Assembly (NCBI GenBank): GCA_010645155.1
Contig: CM021318.1
Coordinates: 1,413,166 to 1,477,165 of the forward strand
DNA: 64,000 nucleotides
From: Tigriopus japonicus
Taxonomy: Eukaryota; Arthropoda; Copepoda; Harpacticoida; Harpacticidae
Direction of reading: 5' to 3'
Part shown: positions 1-14,600 of the stretch, in pieces
How the letters are laid out: each line of letters starts with the position of its first letter
Numbering within the stretch: the stretch's first letter is position 1
Program-made: the position numbers and the translations under genes
Notes under the pieces: generated by a model
Told to the model about the DNA's origin: nothing
Database searches by the model: none
What the model saw: the letters and a program-made list of their open reading frames with translations, nothing else

Positions 1-1880
1 TCTGGTCATTTCAAAGCTCTTGTCTCCAAGTTGCTGATCACTTCTTTGGGTGCAGGTGTCCAACTAACCAATGCTCAAAGGAAATCCTTCTGATGTCATA
101 TTCCATCGACTAAACCGTCGAGTTGACAAACATTTCGGGTCTTGAGAGTGGAAAAACCGGAGCTTTCGCTATCTGTTCACGGGCGAATGGTTCTCAGTAT
201 TTATCATGATGTCAACTTATCTCGTTGTGGGTCCAAAGAAGCACCAACCAACCCACCAACCAGTCAGACTGCAACCAAGAACCGTGAATGTGTTGGACGG
301 ACTAGAGAGTGCTAAGGAAGTTGTTGGCTTGTGCCACCGAAAGCCATTTGAATCAACCATTCATCAATATAGATCAGCTCGGGTGAGGAAGCTACGGAGG
401 CATGAAGAAGATGGAATTAAATGAGCCATTTCCGACTCCAAGAGGAGTGTTGTGAGGGGTTCTTCCAAAGTGAAAAAAGAGCATTGGCCGTGATTGCTGG
501 GCAGATATCCCGCCAGAGGCAATTTTAGGACCATTGCTTTTGGCTCGTTGGATTGAGGTTGAATGGTCAACACAACACAGAGAAAACTTCAAAGCCAATG
601 TTATGTTCTGAAAGATTAAAAGCAACTTTTCTTCTGAAGTTTTTGTTCGCCTTTCTCGGTTATCTCTAGTTTCTCACAGACTTGGATTGAGCTCCTTTTT
701 TCTTCCGTCTCAACTTTGGGCAAGTTGATTGAATCATCTCGGTTAGATTGATAGACAGGCAACTCGTCAGCTGACCAATCAATACGTCTTTCCAAAACAT
801 GTACGTTGCGAATTATACGATAGACGAATAAAAGAAGTTATTTCAAGTCATGGAATTATCTTGTTAGTCATTTCAAGAATAGAAAGAACAAACCTCCTAT
901 CGTATTTTTTTTCTAAGCTAAGATCTAAATCCTGCTCTGATTGTATCCAAAACAAACAATTTCAAAAATGAACAACTTCAAAGGCAACGAGCCTCTGGAA
1001 AAACTTTTGGGAACAACCTTCGTCTAGAGGGAGAGCAATTTAAATTTCAATTCAGGATTTCAAGAAGAACCAAGTGGATGTTGAAGTTCTCTCCAAAGGG
1101 GAAGAATCATCGCTGGTTTGAAGATTTACCAGATTCAACGATAATCGCAAGAAAGTCACGGACTTTGAACTTCCGGACTTTGGATTTGGATTTTTGGATT
1201 GGACTTCCAGATTTTATCAATTGGCCCCGAATGAAATCCGATACCAATACCCGATCTATCAAATTGACCTTTGACGTCTCTCCGCAATGTTGATTTAGCG
1301 TATATACTAAGGAAGTCATCACTTAAAAAGTCTCTGTTGTTGTTATGGTTGTGCTCCTCTGTGTTCGTCCCTCTCTCTCTCGAGTCTTGATCATTTCCAA
1401 GAGGTTTTAAAGAGGCCGCATGCTGTTGCGCACTCAAGGCAGATGACTCCCTCCCAAGGATAAACACAAAGCCCCAAACACTGGTGGCCTTTCTTCCTCC
1501 ATTCTTCGTTCCGTCTTTCCCGCTGAGTGAGGAGCTTACACACATTTCCTCCTCTCACTCACTGGCACAAATATTGGACCATGAACCATCAATGCATGCA
1601 ATCATCCTTGTGTTCCAGATCGATATATATGTACTCCATCTGGATTTGGATCGAACAAAACAGATATTGGCCAACTGAAAGGCACTCCTAGCTTTTACGA
1701 AATTCAATGACAGCAAAATTATTCGTGGACCACTGAAGGTGATGGAAGAGGACCTTGTGCGCCGACTAACTTCCGACCGTTAAAAAGCAAGTTGGTAAGA
1801 GAAAAAGGAAAGAGTACAAGTGCCCTGGCCCATCTTTCCAAAAACTCTCCAATCCTGACGTCAAGAGGGAGAAACATCAT

Positions 1881-1926
1881 AATGATGATGATCATCATCA
1901 TCATCATCATCGTCGTCGTCGTCGTC
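1881..1926. repeat. ATC/GTC trinucleotide microsatellite
   Basis: A compound triplet repeat, seen directly: ATG/ATC units pass into about six GTC units. It lies in sequence without a recognised gene. Confidence 0.9.
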
Positions 1927-3980
1927 ATTTTGTTCGTCTTTCATGTCTCTGTTTCTCCACATTGGATTGCTGCGAGTCGTCTTCTCGTTTCTGGCCCTGC
2001 ATCATCATTTGCTTAAGAAGGGCTTTCTGAAAACCAGAGGGGAACGAAAGCCTTGGAGAAAGAAAATGAGGCTCACCAGACCTGTTGGACTGGAATGTTA
2101 TGGCATCTTTTACAACGTGATGAGCTTTATCTCTTTCAAACATGGCCTTTACCGGTTATTTTCGGCGCCGGGACTTTTCCTCAAATCCCTCTTGAGGAAT
2201 GTACAGGGCACAACAAAGCTCTTTTCGCGTTGAAGCACAAGGATGAATGAACCCGTCTATTGAGTCCAGTTTCCATTCAGTCAGTCGACCAGTTCCAGTC
2301 TCTCGAGCATAAAGCCAAAAAAGAGTTCTCAATCTGGAACTGTCCCCGTACTTCTTTTCTCTCCCTCTTTTTCTATGTGTGCCACTCTAGCAACTCTGAC
2401 CATCTCATTATGAGACAGACTTGATGAGCCTTCAGTGAGTGTGGAACATTCAAGCATAGATGTGATGATTCATTGTTCCATGATTTATGATCGAAGCAAA
2501 CCCCGGGAATCATTATCCTCGCGGGATAAGAGGAATGATGAGACGTTTTTATTCACGTTAGCTTAAGATATATTCACGCCAATCTTGATCTACTCGTTCC
2601 TGAAATCTGTGATCTCTCAGCAGCTCACGGGAAGCAAACTCCAAAAGACATAAAATAAGATTCCACACCCAGTGTTAAGTAGCAGCTTTTCTTAAAGGGG
2701 GAAGCAGAACGAAGGGGACATTGCAAGACATCTGCTGGACAAGGAGGAAGACTACGACTATCACTACTAAGACGACGATGAGGAGGACATGGACCACACG
2801 AGGCCAATTTCCCTTGGAACCAGATGATAGTCCCTCCTTAACTAAAAGCCCCTTTCACACACCCAAATGAATTGAGCCTTAAACCCTTCCCAGATACTGT
2901 GGAGCGAGTGTGAGTGTGCGGGGTTTATTCGGTAGAGGCCTGATGGTCTGCAATCAAGTGCTTCAGTGGCAACACATGATTTGGAACACGGACCAAACAA
3001 TTGGCAATGAATAGAACCGAAACGGTGGTGTAAGATAGATCGAGGCAAAGAAGAAAAGAGAGACTGTGGCCTCAATTTTGGGGCCGAGTCCCATCTTCTC
3101 GTTTTTTTCCCGGAAATCAGGGCGAAGAAAGAACAGATTAGTACCAGGGCACCCACCCAATGAGCAAATGGAAGAAATGGAATCCTGTCTGTGGAACATG
3201 GAACGGAGGGAACCACTGCCACGATTTGGCCTCGAGCAGGACCAAAATTGTCTCTCGCCTCAGATATGAGCTCAAGGACTAGGCAGGCCATTCCAAAAGC
3301 GACTTACGAGCCACGTTCGTGGTAAACTTTGAAAAAAAATTAAGGCCTCTGAGCTAAGTTTCCTCCTTCCTCATGAGCACAACCAATGTGAACAAAGTCT
3401 GAATGGGTTTTGATTTTTCAAAGAATCATACATACAAAGGGCTCTATCTAATGGGGGAAATGTCTACCATGAACCAAGAAAGAATCAAACAGGCTAAGAG
3501 AGGTAGGTCTTTCTAATTCCAATCCAAGGCCATGTTGGGAATGAGATGTCCGTTGGGATATGTGTAATGGATAATTGTTGCTGCAAAAAGGGCCCAACCA
3601 TTTGGTCTCAAATGCATTCATTACTGAAAAGAGGATCACTCAACCAGCAAACGGATTCCCAATTATATGGGCTCGGAGGATCGAAATAGCCCAAGAAATG
3701 CGGTGCCAAATGTGACCACATGACACTCACCCGACTGCAATATCTCTCCACATTTTGTTTCTTGTTCCCAACTACAACGATACTTTTCCACTTTTTGCCC
3801 AGTTATCCTCGAACGCGATGTGGCCTCTCTTTCCCCCTGAAGGTCCAACACAGCCTCTCGTTCTCCTCCGAGCCTCCTTCAGTGATGCCAAATTGGCCGA
3901 TACAAGGTGAACTTTCTTGGAAGATGCCGAGGCGGTTGGCAAAGCATCAAGCGGACGACGTCCCTAGAAGAAAAGGGATG

Positions 3981-4005
3981 TGGGTTGGTTGGTTGGTTGG
4001 TTGTT
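3981..4005. repeat. GGTT tetranucleotide microsatellite
   Basis: Five to six GGTT units, seen directly. A second tract of the same unit lies at 22143-22160. Confidence 0.85.
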
Positions 4006-4631
4006 GGTCGAGTGGTATCTCGTGCTTGCTTTGGGACTTTTTCATCGTTCCTCGTTCACGACGAACGAGCACTGAAAGGAACGAAAGAACGCCCAGGAGG
4101 AGAAGAAAGAGCCTTCTCGCAGTAGCAGTTGTGACTGACTCTCTTCCATCTCTTTTTTTCCCTCTCCTCCACATCTCAGGTCCCTTTTGGCCCCTCAAGA
4201 AATGGTCCATGGGTGGATGTGGTAGTGGTAGAAGCACTCACTTGGCCCAAAACTTCTTTCCCTGAACCACATTCGGTCGTACTTGATTCAAGAGTAGTTG
4301 GAAGGAACGACGCGGAGAACGGAATAGGAAGCGAATCTTTAGCCAAGAGCAGATGTGGTTCATTCCTGAATTGAGAAACAGTCGGCAGTGGGATGCTGGA
4401 TTTTGTTCTCGTAGGTCTCTCTTTCTGTTCTTTGGGACTCTTTGGGGGCTGTTGGAGAGGAGTCAGTCGTGCAGTAAAAATCTTTGGTGCAGTTGTAACA
4501 ACCATCTTCTACTATTGAGGCCACGGAAACACAGAGAGAAGGAAAGAAAGAACGAGTGAGCTCGGAAACGGGAAAAAGAGGCTGTTGCTTCCCTCTTGAA
4601 AATTGTTCTCCGAAGGTCCTCGTCGTTCTAT

Positions 4632-4819
4632 TCATTCCTCAAGAAACTTGACGACGAAAACTCCTCGGTTGATCCCAGCCAGTTCCAACATTTCCCCCTT
4701 GATGACTTGAAACTCAAATTTCCCTTGATTTTGAAAAGCTCGGTCTAGCACGCTCAAAATCAGTAGATTCTCGGCACAGTTCGTCAGAAAATTGAAACGA
4801 CCTAAAATATCGAGGTTCC
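4632..4819 (-). CDS. Possible terminal coding exon of an unidentified gene
   Basis: On the minus strand a pyrimidine-rich tract ends in TTTAG at about 4820 and is followed by an open frame of about 61 codons ending in TGA. The peptide has balanced, protein-like composition: hydrophobic stretches with LLILSVLDRAF, FEFQVIKGEMLELAG and a GVFVVKFLEE carboxyl end. I do not recognise the family and found no upstream exon within several kb with matching phase. An open frame at 6013-6255 on the same strand, rich in Glu/Lys/Arg, could belong to the same gene, but this is weak. It could equally be a chance open frame. Coding is favoured only by the acceptor quality and the residue composition. Confidence 0.3.
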
Positions 4820-7800
4820 TAAAGGAAAGCAAAGAAACGATGTTAAAGAGAAGGAAGGATAAAGACCACAAATACTATCCAAATCAGATGACTTCTTTAA
4901 ACATTCACCATCATGTAGAATAAAAGGTTGGGCAGCCAGTCCGAATTCATTATATCCTCGCACACATAAACATCATTCTCGTAGCTCGTGGTTTTTTCAT
5001 TGTGGCCCCATTAATAAAAACCAACCTCATGACGGGGGAAAAGGATGCGAGCAATGGGTTTTGCCCCTTGCCCAATAAGAACACAGAAAGAGAGAATGAA
5101 TGTGAATGAGGCAAGCAACCATTGTCAGGAGAGAGACCACCATCTCATCTCCATAGGAGACAAAAGACAAAACTGACTCGTTGTGCCAAAATGATCCCCC
5201 TGGGTGGTCCAAAGCAATAGTATGTACGTATGAACGTACGTATATCTATCCTTTACTGAAGTAATTCGTGGCAGTCTCATGCCGAGTAAGCGGTTTCCTC
5301 CCACTTGGAGATCTAACCATCTGGGACAATCTGTGAAAGGGAATTGGCATCGTCATGATTGGAACAATGGGATCCCATTGTTGTGTTAACTAAAAATCCA
5401 TCTGTTTCCATTTCCAAGAGACAGAGCTACTAGTGTTGGCCAGAAATTTATTCAAAGTTTATCAGTAGTGGTCGCCGCTTGGGTTGGGGTGGATCCAGTT
5501 CAAAAACAAGCCATTTGGGACAATGTACTCACTAAATGTACAGAACACTACCATTATGTTCCTCTTTTGCTCTCCTCTCTTTGGAACTCGCACTCACTCA
5601 CTCACTCACTCCTAAGAGAGCGTTCGTTGGTTGTACAGCTAAGAGCATCTAAATGTAGATTGATAACCTCGTTTACACCAAAACGCTTCCACTTGCTCCA
5701 AAGTGCTCGTATGATAGCCCACCGCTTGGTACAGATTTACAGGCGAGAACATTGGTTCAATCAAGAGGATAGAGTCGTTGGTCCGCATTCAAAGTACATA
5801 CATTCCAGGTCTCTAATAGTAGTAGAGCTAAACACGTGATGAAACGTATCAACAATTGCGTTTTGTAACAAGGAACAAAAGGCCAATGCTAAATATTGTT
5901 GGTGTGTGATAGCCCCAAGCTGTTTGGCTTTCCCCCACAAGTTTATTCTTTCTGTGTTGTGTGTCCATATCTTTGGTGGGCGAACAAATGAATGGTTGAT
6001 AGCGATCATCGCTTATGAGGGTCTCTCTCTCCTTGATTCATCTCTCGTTGCCTTTACCCTCACCACTGTCTGTTGGTTGATCTGTAGTCCGACGGGACTG
6101 AGACCTTTGACTCGAATCGCTCGATCCCGATCTTTTTGTTCCTCTTTCTTCTTTTCTTTCTCTCTATCTTTTCTCCGCTCATCGTTGTCTTGAGCTTGTT
6201 CTTGGTCCATGTCCATACTATGTAGTACTTGCTCGCTTCGTTGCCGGAGTACCATGAAATATCATATGAAAGCTCTTTTGGGACTGTTTTACCACGATTT
6301 CCCTTGGGAATTTTTGCATCACGCTCAGCTTGGAAAAGAGAGAAAGAGAGCTAGTTGGGAAGCGAAATAGCTGGGCAAGTCGACCACTTTATAGCAACTA
6401 CGGGACTTTGGGAAAACCGACCCCAATTTCACTTGTTGAGATTCTCGACAACTCAAGCGGCAAATTAGAACGGGTTCTTTGGCCAGGCTTGCAAAAGCGC
6501 ATGAAAATATCTATTCCGAGCTCTGTAAAAGTGAATCTCAATGCCTGTCACCCGAAATGGATCCCTTGAGGCCCGACATTGCCCCAAAGAATGAAAAACA
6601 TGACACCCATAAACGGGAATATGCCAACAAATCTTGTCCTCCGCATCCTATTCAGTGAAGCCAAGTCTGGTCATGGTATATGAAATGCACAATGAATAAT
6701 GTGATCTTCCTCAGGATTTTGCCCCCTTATCCTCGACTAAAGAGGAAGATCTGAAGCTCCAAATGTTCCAAATATCTTCAATTCAAGGCGGCTTTAAGCT
6801 CTTAAAGTAGTCAGAGAACTCGCTGCTATGCTCTGACTTCCGGAGAATCGGAAGAAGAGAGAGAGAGTGGAGAGGTCCAAAGATAAATGGAATAGTTAAT
6901 GCTCTTGCATGTAGAAAGTAATTAAACTTGTTCCCTGCTCAAGCATTTGGCACACTCGCTCGTTTGCATTGCATGGAAGACGATACCGTCCGTGAATGTA
7001 ATCAGCATGCTCCCAAGATGCCTAATGATCCCTTCGGATCCTCTCAGTCTTGATGATGTTGATGATCAACAGGGTTCCAAGAACAAAGACTCGACTTATT
7101 TCTCCTCGAGATCCTCATCTCGTTGTTTCTTGAAGTGGATTGAGCAGAAAGGCTCGCTTGCAAGCTCATCAGAACCCAAAAAAGGAACTGCAAGACCGTG
7201 ATCCAAATCAGCAGAAACCCTTCATCCAATTCCCCCTCCCCGAACTATTCAGAGATCCATTGATCCTCAAGTGGAACACTGGAGGACACAAAGAGCAACA
7301 ACCAACTGGAACTGGACAGACAACCTCGATCGAGGAGGCCCTGAGATGAGCACAAAATGGACATGAACTTGGATTGAGAATGACATGTGGATCTTCAAGA
7401 TACGAAGTGGTACCGTTCGTAGTACACTATCCAAACCAAAGCTCCTCTCCAACTTGAGTTTTTGTCTTGGGTTCAAGAGGATCAATGAGTATCGACAGAC
7501 AGGAGAACTTGCTAGCTTGTCGTACTTTTCAGCCCGGTTCCTTCCTTCACTCTCGAAATGAGATGTGAAGGCAACCAAAGAACGAACGGAGAAGCCTTTG
7601 TTTTCTGCTGTCTGACTAACGCTAAATGAGTTTGGCAGGCCCTCCATCGAATTTGGGCGTGATTTACACTCAATCTAGCTAAAAGAGTTCTCTATCTCTC
7701 TCACTCGTTCGTTCGTGTGAGTAGGCGCTTGGGTTTGGGACCAAAAAGCCTGGAACAACCACCATAATGCAAGGAGGCTGTTCAACAGGGAACCAACGAA

Positions 7801-10800
7801 TGGTCAAGTTTCCACCATAAAACACATTGTAATGTTCCAAAGCTCCTGGATTGTGGAGCCCGAGAGGGGTGAGAACCTGCTGGAACCGAGATGGAAACAT
7901 AACTCGGCGAAGGAGAAATGCAATTTGGACCACGGATTCCAGACCCACTGGAATGTTGTTTCGCTTGATTCCCGTTCGTTCGATTGGGCACCGACAGGCT
8001 AACTCACGAGAGAGCCAAGTTTTAACAACATTATTTATGGGTTGTGGGTCAAGCCGATCTTGGACACCCACCGGGAGTCCTCACATCACGAAAAGCAACA
8101 GGCCCGAGGACGACGGCAAGAAATGGGTTCATGTGCACGGAAGGTACTTGGTATTCCAAACATATCAACGCACCCAGAGCAAGAGGGAAAAGGGGGGAAC
8201 TTCTGTTCACTTCTCATCAGAGTCCAAGACAATGGGGGAAACCAAGATCCCTTCGGGGCCCCCAATGCCACTTGTGGTACACATTGTTCTTCCCCCTTTT
8301 CTGTCTTATTCCTGATCTAGGAAGGCGAAAAAGTAGTTTCAAAAATGTCGTGACAAACGGAACGAATACGCTTTATGGTGGCTACTTATGGGTGTTTGTG
8401 ACATTTCAAAGGTTCCAAGGCTTTTTTTTACTTTGACCGGACTCGCGAAAATGGGTTCGTTCGTCTTCTTTTGGGCGAAAAGAGGACCGTTTAGCAATGA
8501 CGGCTTAATCGAAGTGGGTGGATGGGTTTAGTGGACTTGAAAACAAATTGACTTTGGCTACCATTGTGTCAAGCTTTTAAGAGAGAGGGGAGGGCTTTGA
8601 GAGATCAATTTTTCTTCCTTTCAATGTGCGAAAGCAGACTGACTATTTACTACATACTACGAGCTGTACTTGGCTTTCTCTCGGTCTCGCTCGACAGAGG
8701 GCGGACAGACTTGTACCGTATTTTATTATAATAAAACGACCAACGTTCACCACTCGAGGAGATCATGACGATGATCCATTGGAAATGCCGTGGATGGATC
8801 GATGCCATCGTCGAGGTTGTAATTGAATCTGGAGAAGCAGAGAAGAAACACGACCACGTGAGGGATAAAGTGAGCGAGTGAGTGAGTGAGTCAGAGAAGG
8901 CGAAATCTTGACTCTCTGACTCAAGCCTGATAATCGAATTAGTAGCTTCTCTCCATGTCTCGATCGTCGAGCTTTCTCTGGCTGCCAACATCCCCCTTTT
9001 CCGGGTTCTCCCATGGAAATGACGGCGGGTACTTCACAATTCATAGATATCAAGGAGGCATCAAAATAACAACGCGATGAGTTATGATACGATGCTTTTG
9101 AGCCCATCGCATCTAGCGTGGAACCACTAAAGTCTGTGGATGGCTTTTAAGGAGAGTGCTCTCTGAAATGGAATGAAGAGAAAATGGTTGCTGGCCGATG
9201 ATTTCTTGAAGAGGCTCGTGGTGGTTGTTGTTGTTGCCGGTCGGTCACTTCCATAAATCACAGTCTCATGACTCATCATGAGTGATAATTGACATGTTAT
9301 GAACAGTTTCGAATCGAATCGAGACTCGACAAGCAAGATCAATGTCATTTTCACCTTCTAGGAATCATTTGTGCGCGATGGGAGCTCTCATTGATTTCTT
9401 TTTTCATTTCCAATTCAGATTCACCGTCGCGGGATCCATCGTGCTTTGTAGTGTGGAACCCATTAATTCAAGTTGGAATTCATTTCCCGCTTGTGTGTCA
9501 CCCACATCCACCACAACCATCGTTCTTTCGTCTCAATGGATTGGGATTCAACGTCGTCAAGCATGGTTCCAATGGCTTCCAAAACTTGGAGCACTCATAT
9601 CTGAATTCCAAATTTTCAATCGAGATCATAGTTTCTTTATTTGACAAGAGAAACAGCATGCATTCATTCATTCCAGCTTTTGGCGAATGGACATGACAGG
9701 GATTGAATGGTGTTAAATGCACAATGGTGAAACACTCGATCCTGATGAAGAGTGAGGACCCCGAGATTCTCGTTTTTTCGCGTTGTGCAGATGGCGTAAT
9801 TTGATTTGTTGGTGTGCGCGAACATCACAAACAGAGAGTTACGTTGGGTCCATTAAATATGGACCCGAATTCTGGTTGGATCAGGACTGGCACGAGCAAT
9901 GGTTTACTTTGGTTGAGGGATTCGAAGCTCACCCGAATTTTGATGGAGCGTGTGCTCAGAGATGAGAAATCCCCTACTCAAATGGAGATAGACATTTAAT
10001 TCCATTGTTGATGGGATGCCAAAGGGAGCAATCAGTTCAGCGCAGCTAGCGTTCCACATAGCCACATTTGTTAAATAATACTTGTTTCGATGAATTGTCC
10101 TGTCAGCAATGCCATAAATACAACTTAGGAGGGCAGAACGAATCCCGGATCAAAAGAGTCAGAGGAATGAAGTTTGGGAAACAAACCTTGGTTGGAACCT
10201 CAATGATTCGCCAAGAGAGGCACAAGACTAGAGGGATGGTTCCTGGAAATTTCCACGCCACTTCCCGATTTGTGTGGGGATCAGTTTTCACGGATTAGCT
10301 GGTTCTCGGTCGACTTTGAGTTGCGCATTTCACGTTGGTTCTTATCTCGGTCGAGGATTTTCCTGGCTCCATGGGACAGTGACAGCTTCCCAAAATTCTC
10401 GTCAGTTCCACGTGTGGTCATTGAGCATCCAAATGCCCCTCGTCTCCTCCTTTTTTCCACGGCCATCATGTCCGAGATTATCCTCGGCCACCGGAATCTG
10501 GTCGGGTAAATCCAGATTCTAAAGAAATTAATTCCCAACATGATCACGTTCCCCGTTCATTCTCTCGCAGGCAGGACGAGCAAAAACGAGGGATCCCAGA
10601 GTGGAACACTCACGTGCAGTGTCCAACAGGATCTGCTGTGGAACAGCGTTCCAAATGGGCTCACCCGATATACGATAACTAACGTGGAACGAATCAAAAG
10701 TCCAAGATTTATATTCCTGGGAGAATGTTGACCTGAAGCTAGAGAACCAGAAAGAGAGATGGGGATCAAAACGCACGCGCACACACACACTTGCCCAAGC

Positions 10801-11633
10801 AAAAAGAGAAAGAAAGCAAAATGGAACTTAGGAGACCAATCATTGGCCCGATGATTTATCGCAATATCAAAACAGCGATCTTTTACCGCAATGTTTGCCT
10901 AGATGTTCCTGAATCTCCTATCTCTTTTTCATGCTCTCCTGATTCAGTTTCAAAACTCAGCAGATGTACAGTAGCACTAAGACCATGGTTAACTTTGGAA
11001 AGCTTGTCTGAAATTGTTGATTAGACGTAATAAATGGTGACCTCTATGCCTTATTTAATTATCGAGTCCGCCGTCCCTCGACCAAAAAAAGTGATCCCGC
11101 TCTTTAATCACCCATTAAACATCCAAAAAGCAAACCCGCCCTCGAGCCCTCAGGGAAATGAACATCCAAGTCCTCCTCCTCCTTCTATTTCTCCTCCACC
11201 CACCCAACCATTCACTGTCTCACTCACTCCTAAATGTACCAAAGTTCAGTTCGACCCCCGCTTTCAAGGCAAACCACCAACCACCCTCTGAGAGGACGTG
11301 TACATGTATATACATGGTGGATGATGGAGTTAGAGAGGGATGGATACAACTCTGACCAGATGTGAGTCGGGAAATTGAAAACCCATCGAGTCCCTTGATA
11401 AATGCATTTGTGAACAATGTCGCTTGGACCCCATGTCGATTTACATACATGAGTGAAACACACAAACCCTTGAATTACACCCGACCTGCGGGTTCAGGAT
11501 GTCCGCAAGTATCAAATATCGTACATCTAGCAAGGACAGCATAAGATGAAGGATGAGTTTTGAGACCGAAATCAAATCCACATTTCTGGTCCATTTCCTT
11601 GATCCATTACCATGTATCAGCGTCATTGATCAT

Positions 11634-11646
11634 CCCCCCCCCCCCC
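11634..11646. repeat. Poly-C run (13 bases)
   Basis: Thirteen consecutive C bases, seen directly. It is a likely site of assembly or sequencing length error. Confidence 0.9.
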
Positions 11647-14600
11647 AATGAATCTCTTTTTGAGCCACATTGGGCAGAAGGGTAATCGATACATAGACGT
11701 CAATTGATTACAGAAATAGCACATTTCCTTCTTGGGAGTATGATATTTTAAAGCCTTGAAAGGCAAACTCGATTTTGTTCCATGACACACACACAATCTC
11801 GCGTCTCAAATTGTGATAATCCAAGTCCGTTGAGGTTCGTTGGATCGTGAAGAATTGGGAAATGTTTCCGCTTAATGCATGCATTTCTTGTGCTCAGGGT
11901 TTCACGCCTTGGGAATCGATGACATATTCGATCACTTTTCCCCCGACCTACCAGTAACTGCACTGTTCTAGGTGAATCCACTCAAATTCCCGCACCTCTC
12001 TCTCCATCGACACACACACATTGTACCTTCTACATCCAAAGACAACGAACGATTCAAGAAGCCTTTCAGTCCCATCAAATCCGCTTCCTAGCTTACTTTT
12101 GTTCGTAAGTACATTGGCTCCACGAATCGGTCGTTTCAGGTACGCCGAATACATAATTAATCGGATAGATTTTTGCTCGTTTCTTTCCCCTCCATTGAAG
12201 CTCGAGAACAGTTCATGTGGCCAGTTGGTTCTCGAGGTCACTTCCTCAACATTATTGATCAATTGAATGTTATACGTACATAAATAGATATACGGAATGA
12301 ATGGGTCGCTAATTGCTTTATCGTCCATACACATCTTCTCAATATTCGCTTCGATGTTGAAGGCCAGTCCATCACAAATACTGTGAAATTCATGACCAGC
12401 GATCCATCTTATCAAACACGGAACCATGGAGGGAAGGAAGCAGCAGGTGATATCCTAATTGGCCAGGTGCTTTCTAACTCGGTTCAAATCTACTTCCTCG
12501 ACTCGCCATCATTTCATCTCCACGCGAGTTCACTCTCAGAACGATGTCAGCGGTATTCACCGGAGTATCAACCCTCTCAGATCTTGCAATATGGGCGTTC
12601 AAGGCTCGTTGGATTTTGAGAGTGTCCCGTGGAGGCATTTCAACCAGGAAGGAAAAGCACATGATGCTTACTGAAACGAATCAGATCTGAACCTGGACCA
12701 GGTTGTCTGTCAACGGGGACACTGAACTTGGGAGAGTGCTTATTATACCTGTCCTCTGTCGGGATCGGTGCTCTCCATATCGTATTGTGCATGGACTTGA
12801 AATGAACTTGTTGGCCAAATGCAGCTGGACCCTTTCATCCATGCATGGTTGCACAACTCATATTCTGCTAACCAACCATTGGCTCTGTGTAGGTCCAGTG
12901 GATCAACCGATTCCAACGGCCAGAATAAAATGATAACACTAGGTGGATTGGTATGCATATTGACTGACACCTGGTAGGAAATAACAAGGGCAATCGTTAT
13001 TCGGAAGCTCCGTAGAAGGAAGGTATGTGTGCTAATTGATTCTCTCAACACTTGGTGTGTTCCAATTTGGGGAGTGGTCCACATAGTGAGCGCACACCCA
13101 TATCCCTTGTTTTCTTTGCCGTTGTGAATTATTGATGGATTAATCATGTTGAAAGCAACAACTTGCTTCTGTCTGTCTCACTCGCTTCTTCCTCCCTCCA
13201 TTTCACCTTCACTCCCATCTGACACAATTCGAATTGGGAATTCGGAGTCATTGTACTTTACTAGCAGGTTTCCACAGCTGTTGGGACGATTGGGGACCGG
13301 TTTCTGAGTGATATTACATATTACGTATTACTATTCGCCTTGTTAGCGATCCCGTTCTTCCCTTTTTTCGGGTAACAATTGGAACCGTTTTGGACCAGAT
13401 TTTCACTCGTCAAGTTCAGATGGTGGAACGGTGGGAAGAAGACGGAACTTGAGCGTCTGGTGTTCAAAATGGGCGTTTGCCTTTCAGCAATCATTCAATG
13501 TGTTTCATTTCCGTTCCAAATGAGGAACAATGCCACTTTCAACCCCCATCGAAGACCAGACGTTGGAACAACATGGTTCAAATGAACTTTTCCAACCTGT
13601 TCCATTCCCTCCCAAGAGCTTTTGGCACAGCAACAACAACAACATCAAACGGCTGTTTAACGCTACAGACATGTTTGCACAAGGATCTATCCCTATGAGA
13701 TTGATTTGCCAAAAAGCCCCGTGACACTCTCAGAAAAGCTCTAATCCTTCCTCAAACACCCTAGGTACGTTTTGTGGCATACATGCTCACATGGTTGCTG
13801 CAGTTGAATTTATCAACGGGAGAGACAAAAAAGAAAAGCTTTTTTTTCGGTGCGATTGGTTCCAAGCTCCAGAACGAAATCCAAGCAGTCCCAAATTTGG
13901 TGCGCAACGACCATGACATCTGTCGATAATACAATTCTTCTACCTTACGTTTTCGGTTCCAGACTTGAAACAACCTTTCCACAACCAGTCAAAGGAAAAA
14001 GAGAACGACTTAAAGGAAGACGGAGACTTCAGAACAGCAACAGCTTGAATGTCACACAATCAAAAAGAGCAATATTCACGTGCTAATATTATGGATTTTT
14101 CGAGGCTTCTCGGGTTTTCTTTTTCAGTTGCTCTAAAGTGCTGAGTGAAGGGGAACGAAATATTTTGGGGGTTGCTCAAAAGAAGGGAGAACTGATGACA
14201 CAGCTTACATGGTGATAAAGAGATCGAATAAGAGAAATCCAATGGTTCACACCCGAGCTTCTTTGTTTTGGAATCCTAAAATCTTGATGATTCTCCATCA
14301 AACTGTCTTTGAAGTCCAGAGAAGCCGTTTTCCCTCGCTTGAGAAAAAAAGAAAAGAACCGAGTATGTGCTTGGGTTATTCTTGCCTGTTTTGGACCAAG
14401 GGACACCCTGACATGTTCATTTCTGTGCAAAAAGAGGAAACTTCTTTCCACTCAACTTCACCAACAAACATTTTCGCCCAATGTTATCACATCCTATATT
14501 CAACCCGGAAAATAGAAAGATGGCTGTCGAGTACTCGGTGAATTGTTTTGCTTTTAACCAAGTGGTCGATAGTGATTCCTAAGAAAATAGTGACGAGAAT

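Larger units (their letters stand above)
1..4631. other. No gene recognised (left flank)
   Basis: I read both strands for exon-like blocks with good splice sites and found none that hold together. Open frames here reach about 180 codons (3720-4265 plus, 2842-3291 minus), but their composition is arbitrary, they show no domain, and they overlap on opposite strands. The stretch is relatively GC-rich. It is probably intergenic or part of a very long intron. Confidence 0.5.

Noticed and set aside
3720..4265. 181-codon plus-strand open frame
   Set aside because: No domain, low-complexity Arg and Trp/Gly runs partly from a GGTT microsatellite, and overlapping frames on the other strand.
11948..12427. 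159-codon minus-strand open frame
   Set aside because: No recognisable family, no splice or start context, and composition like its non-coding surroundings. Too weak to call.
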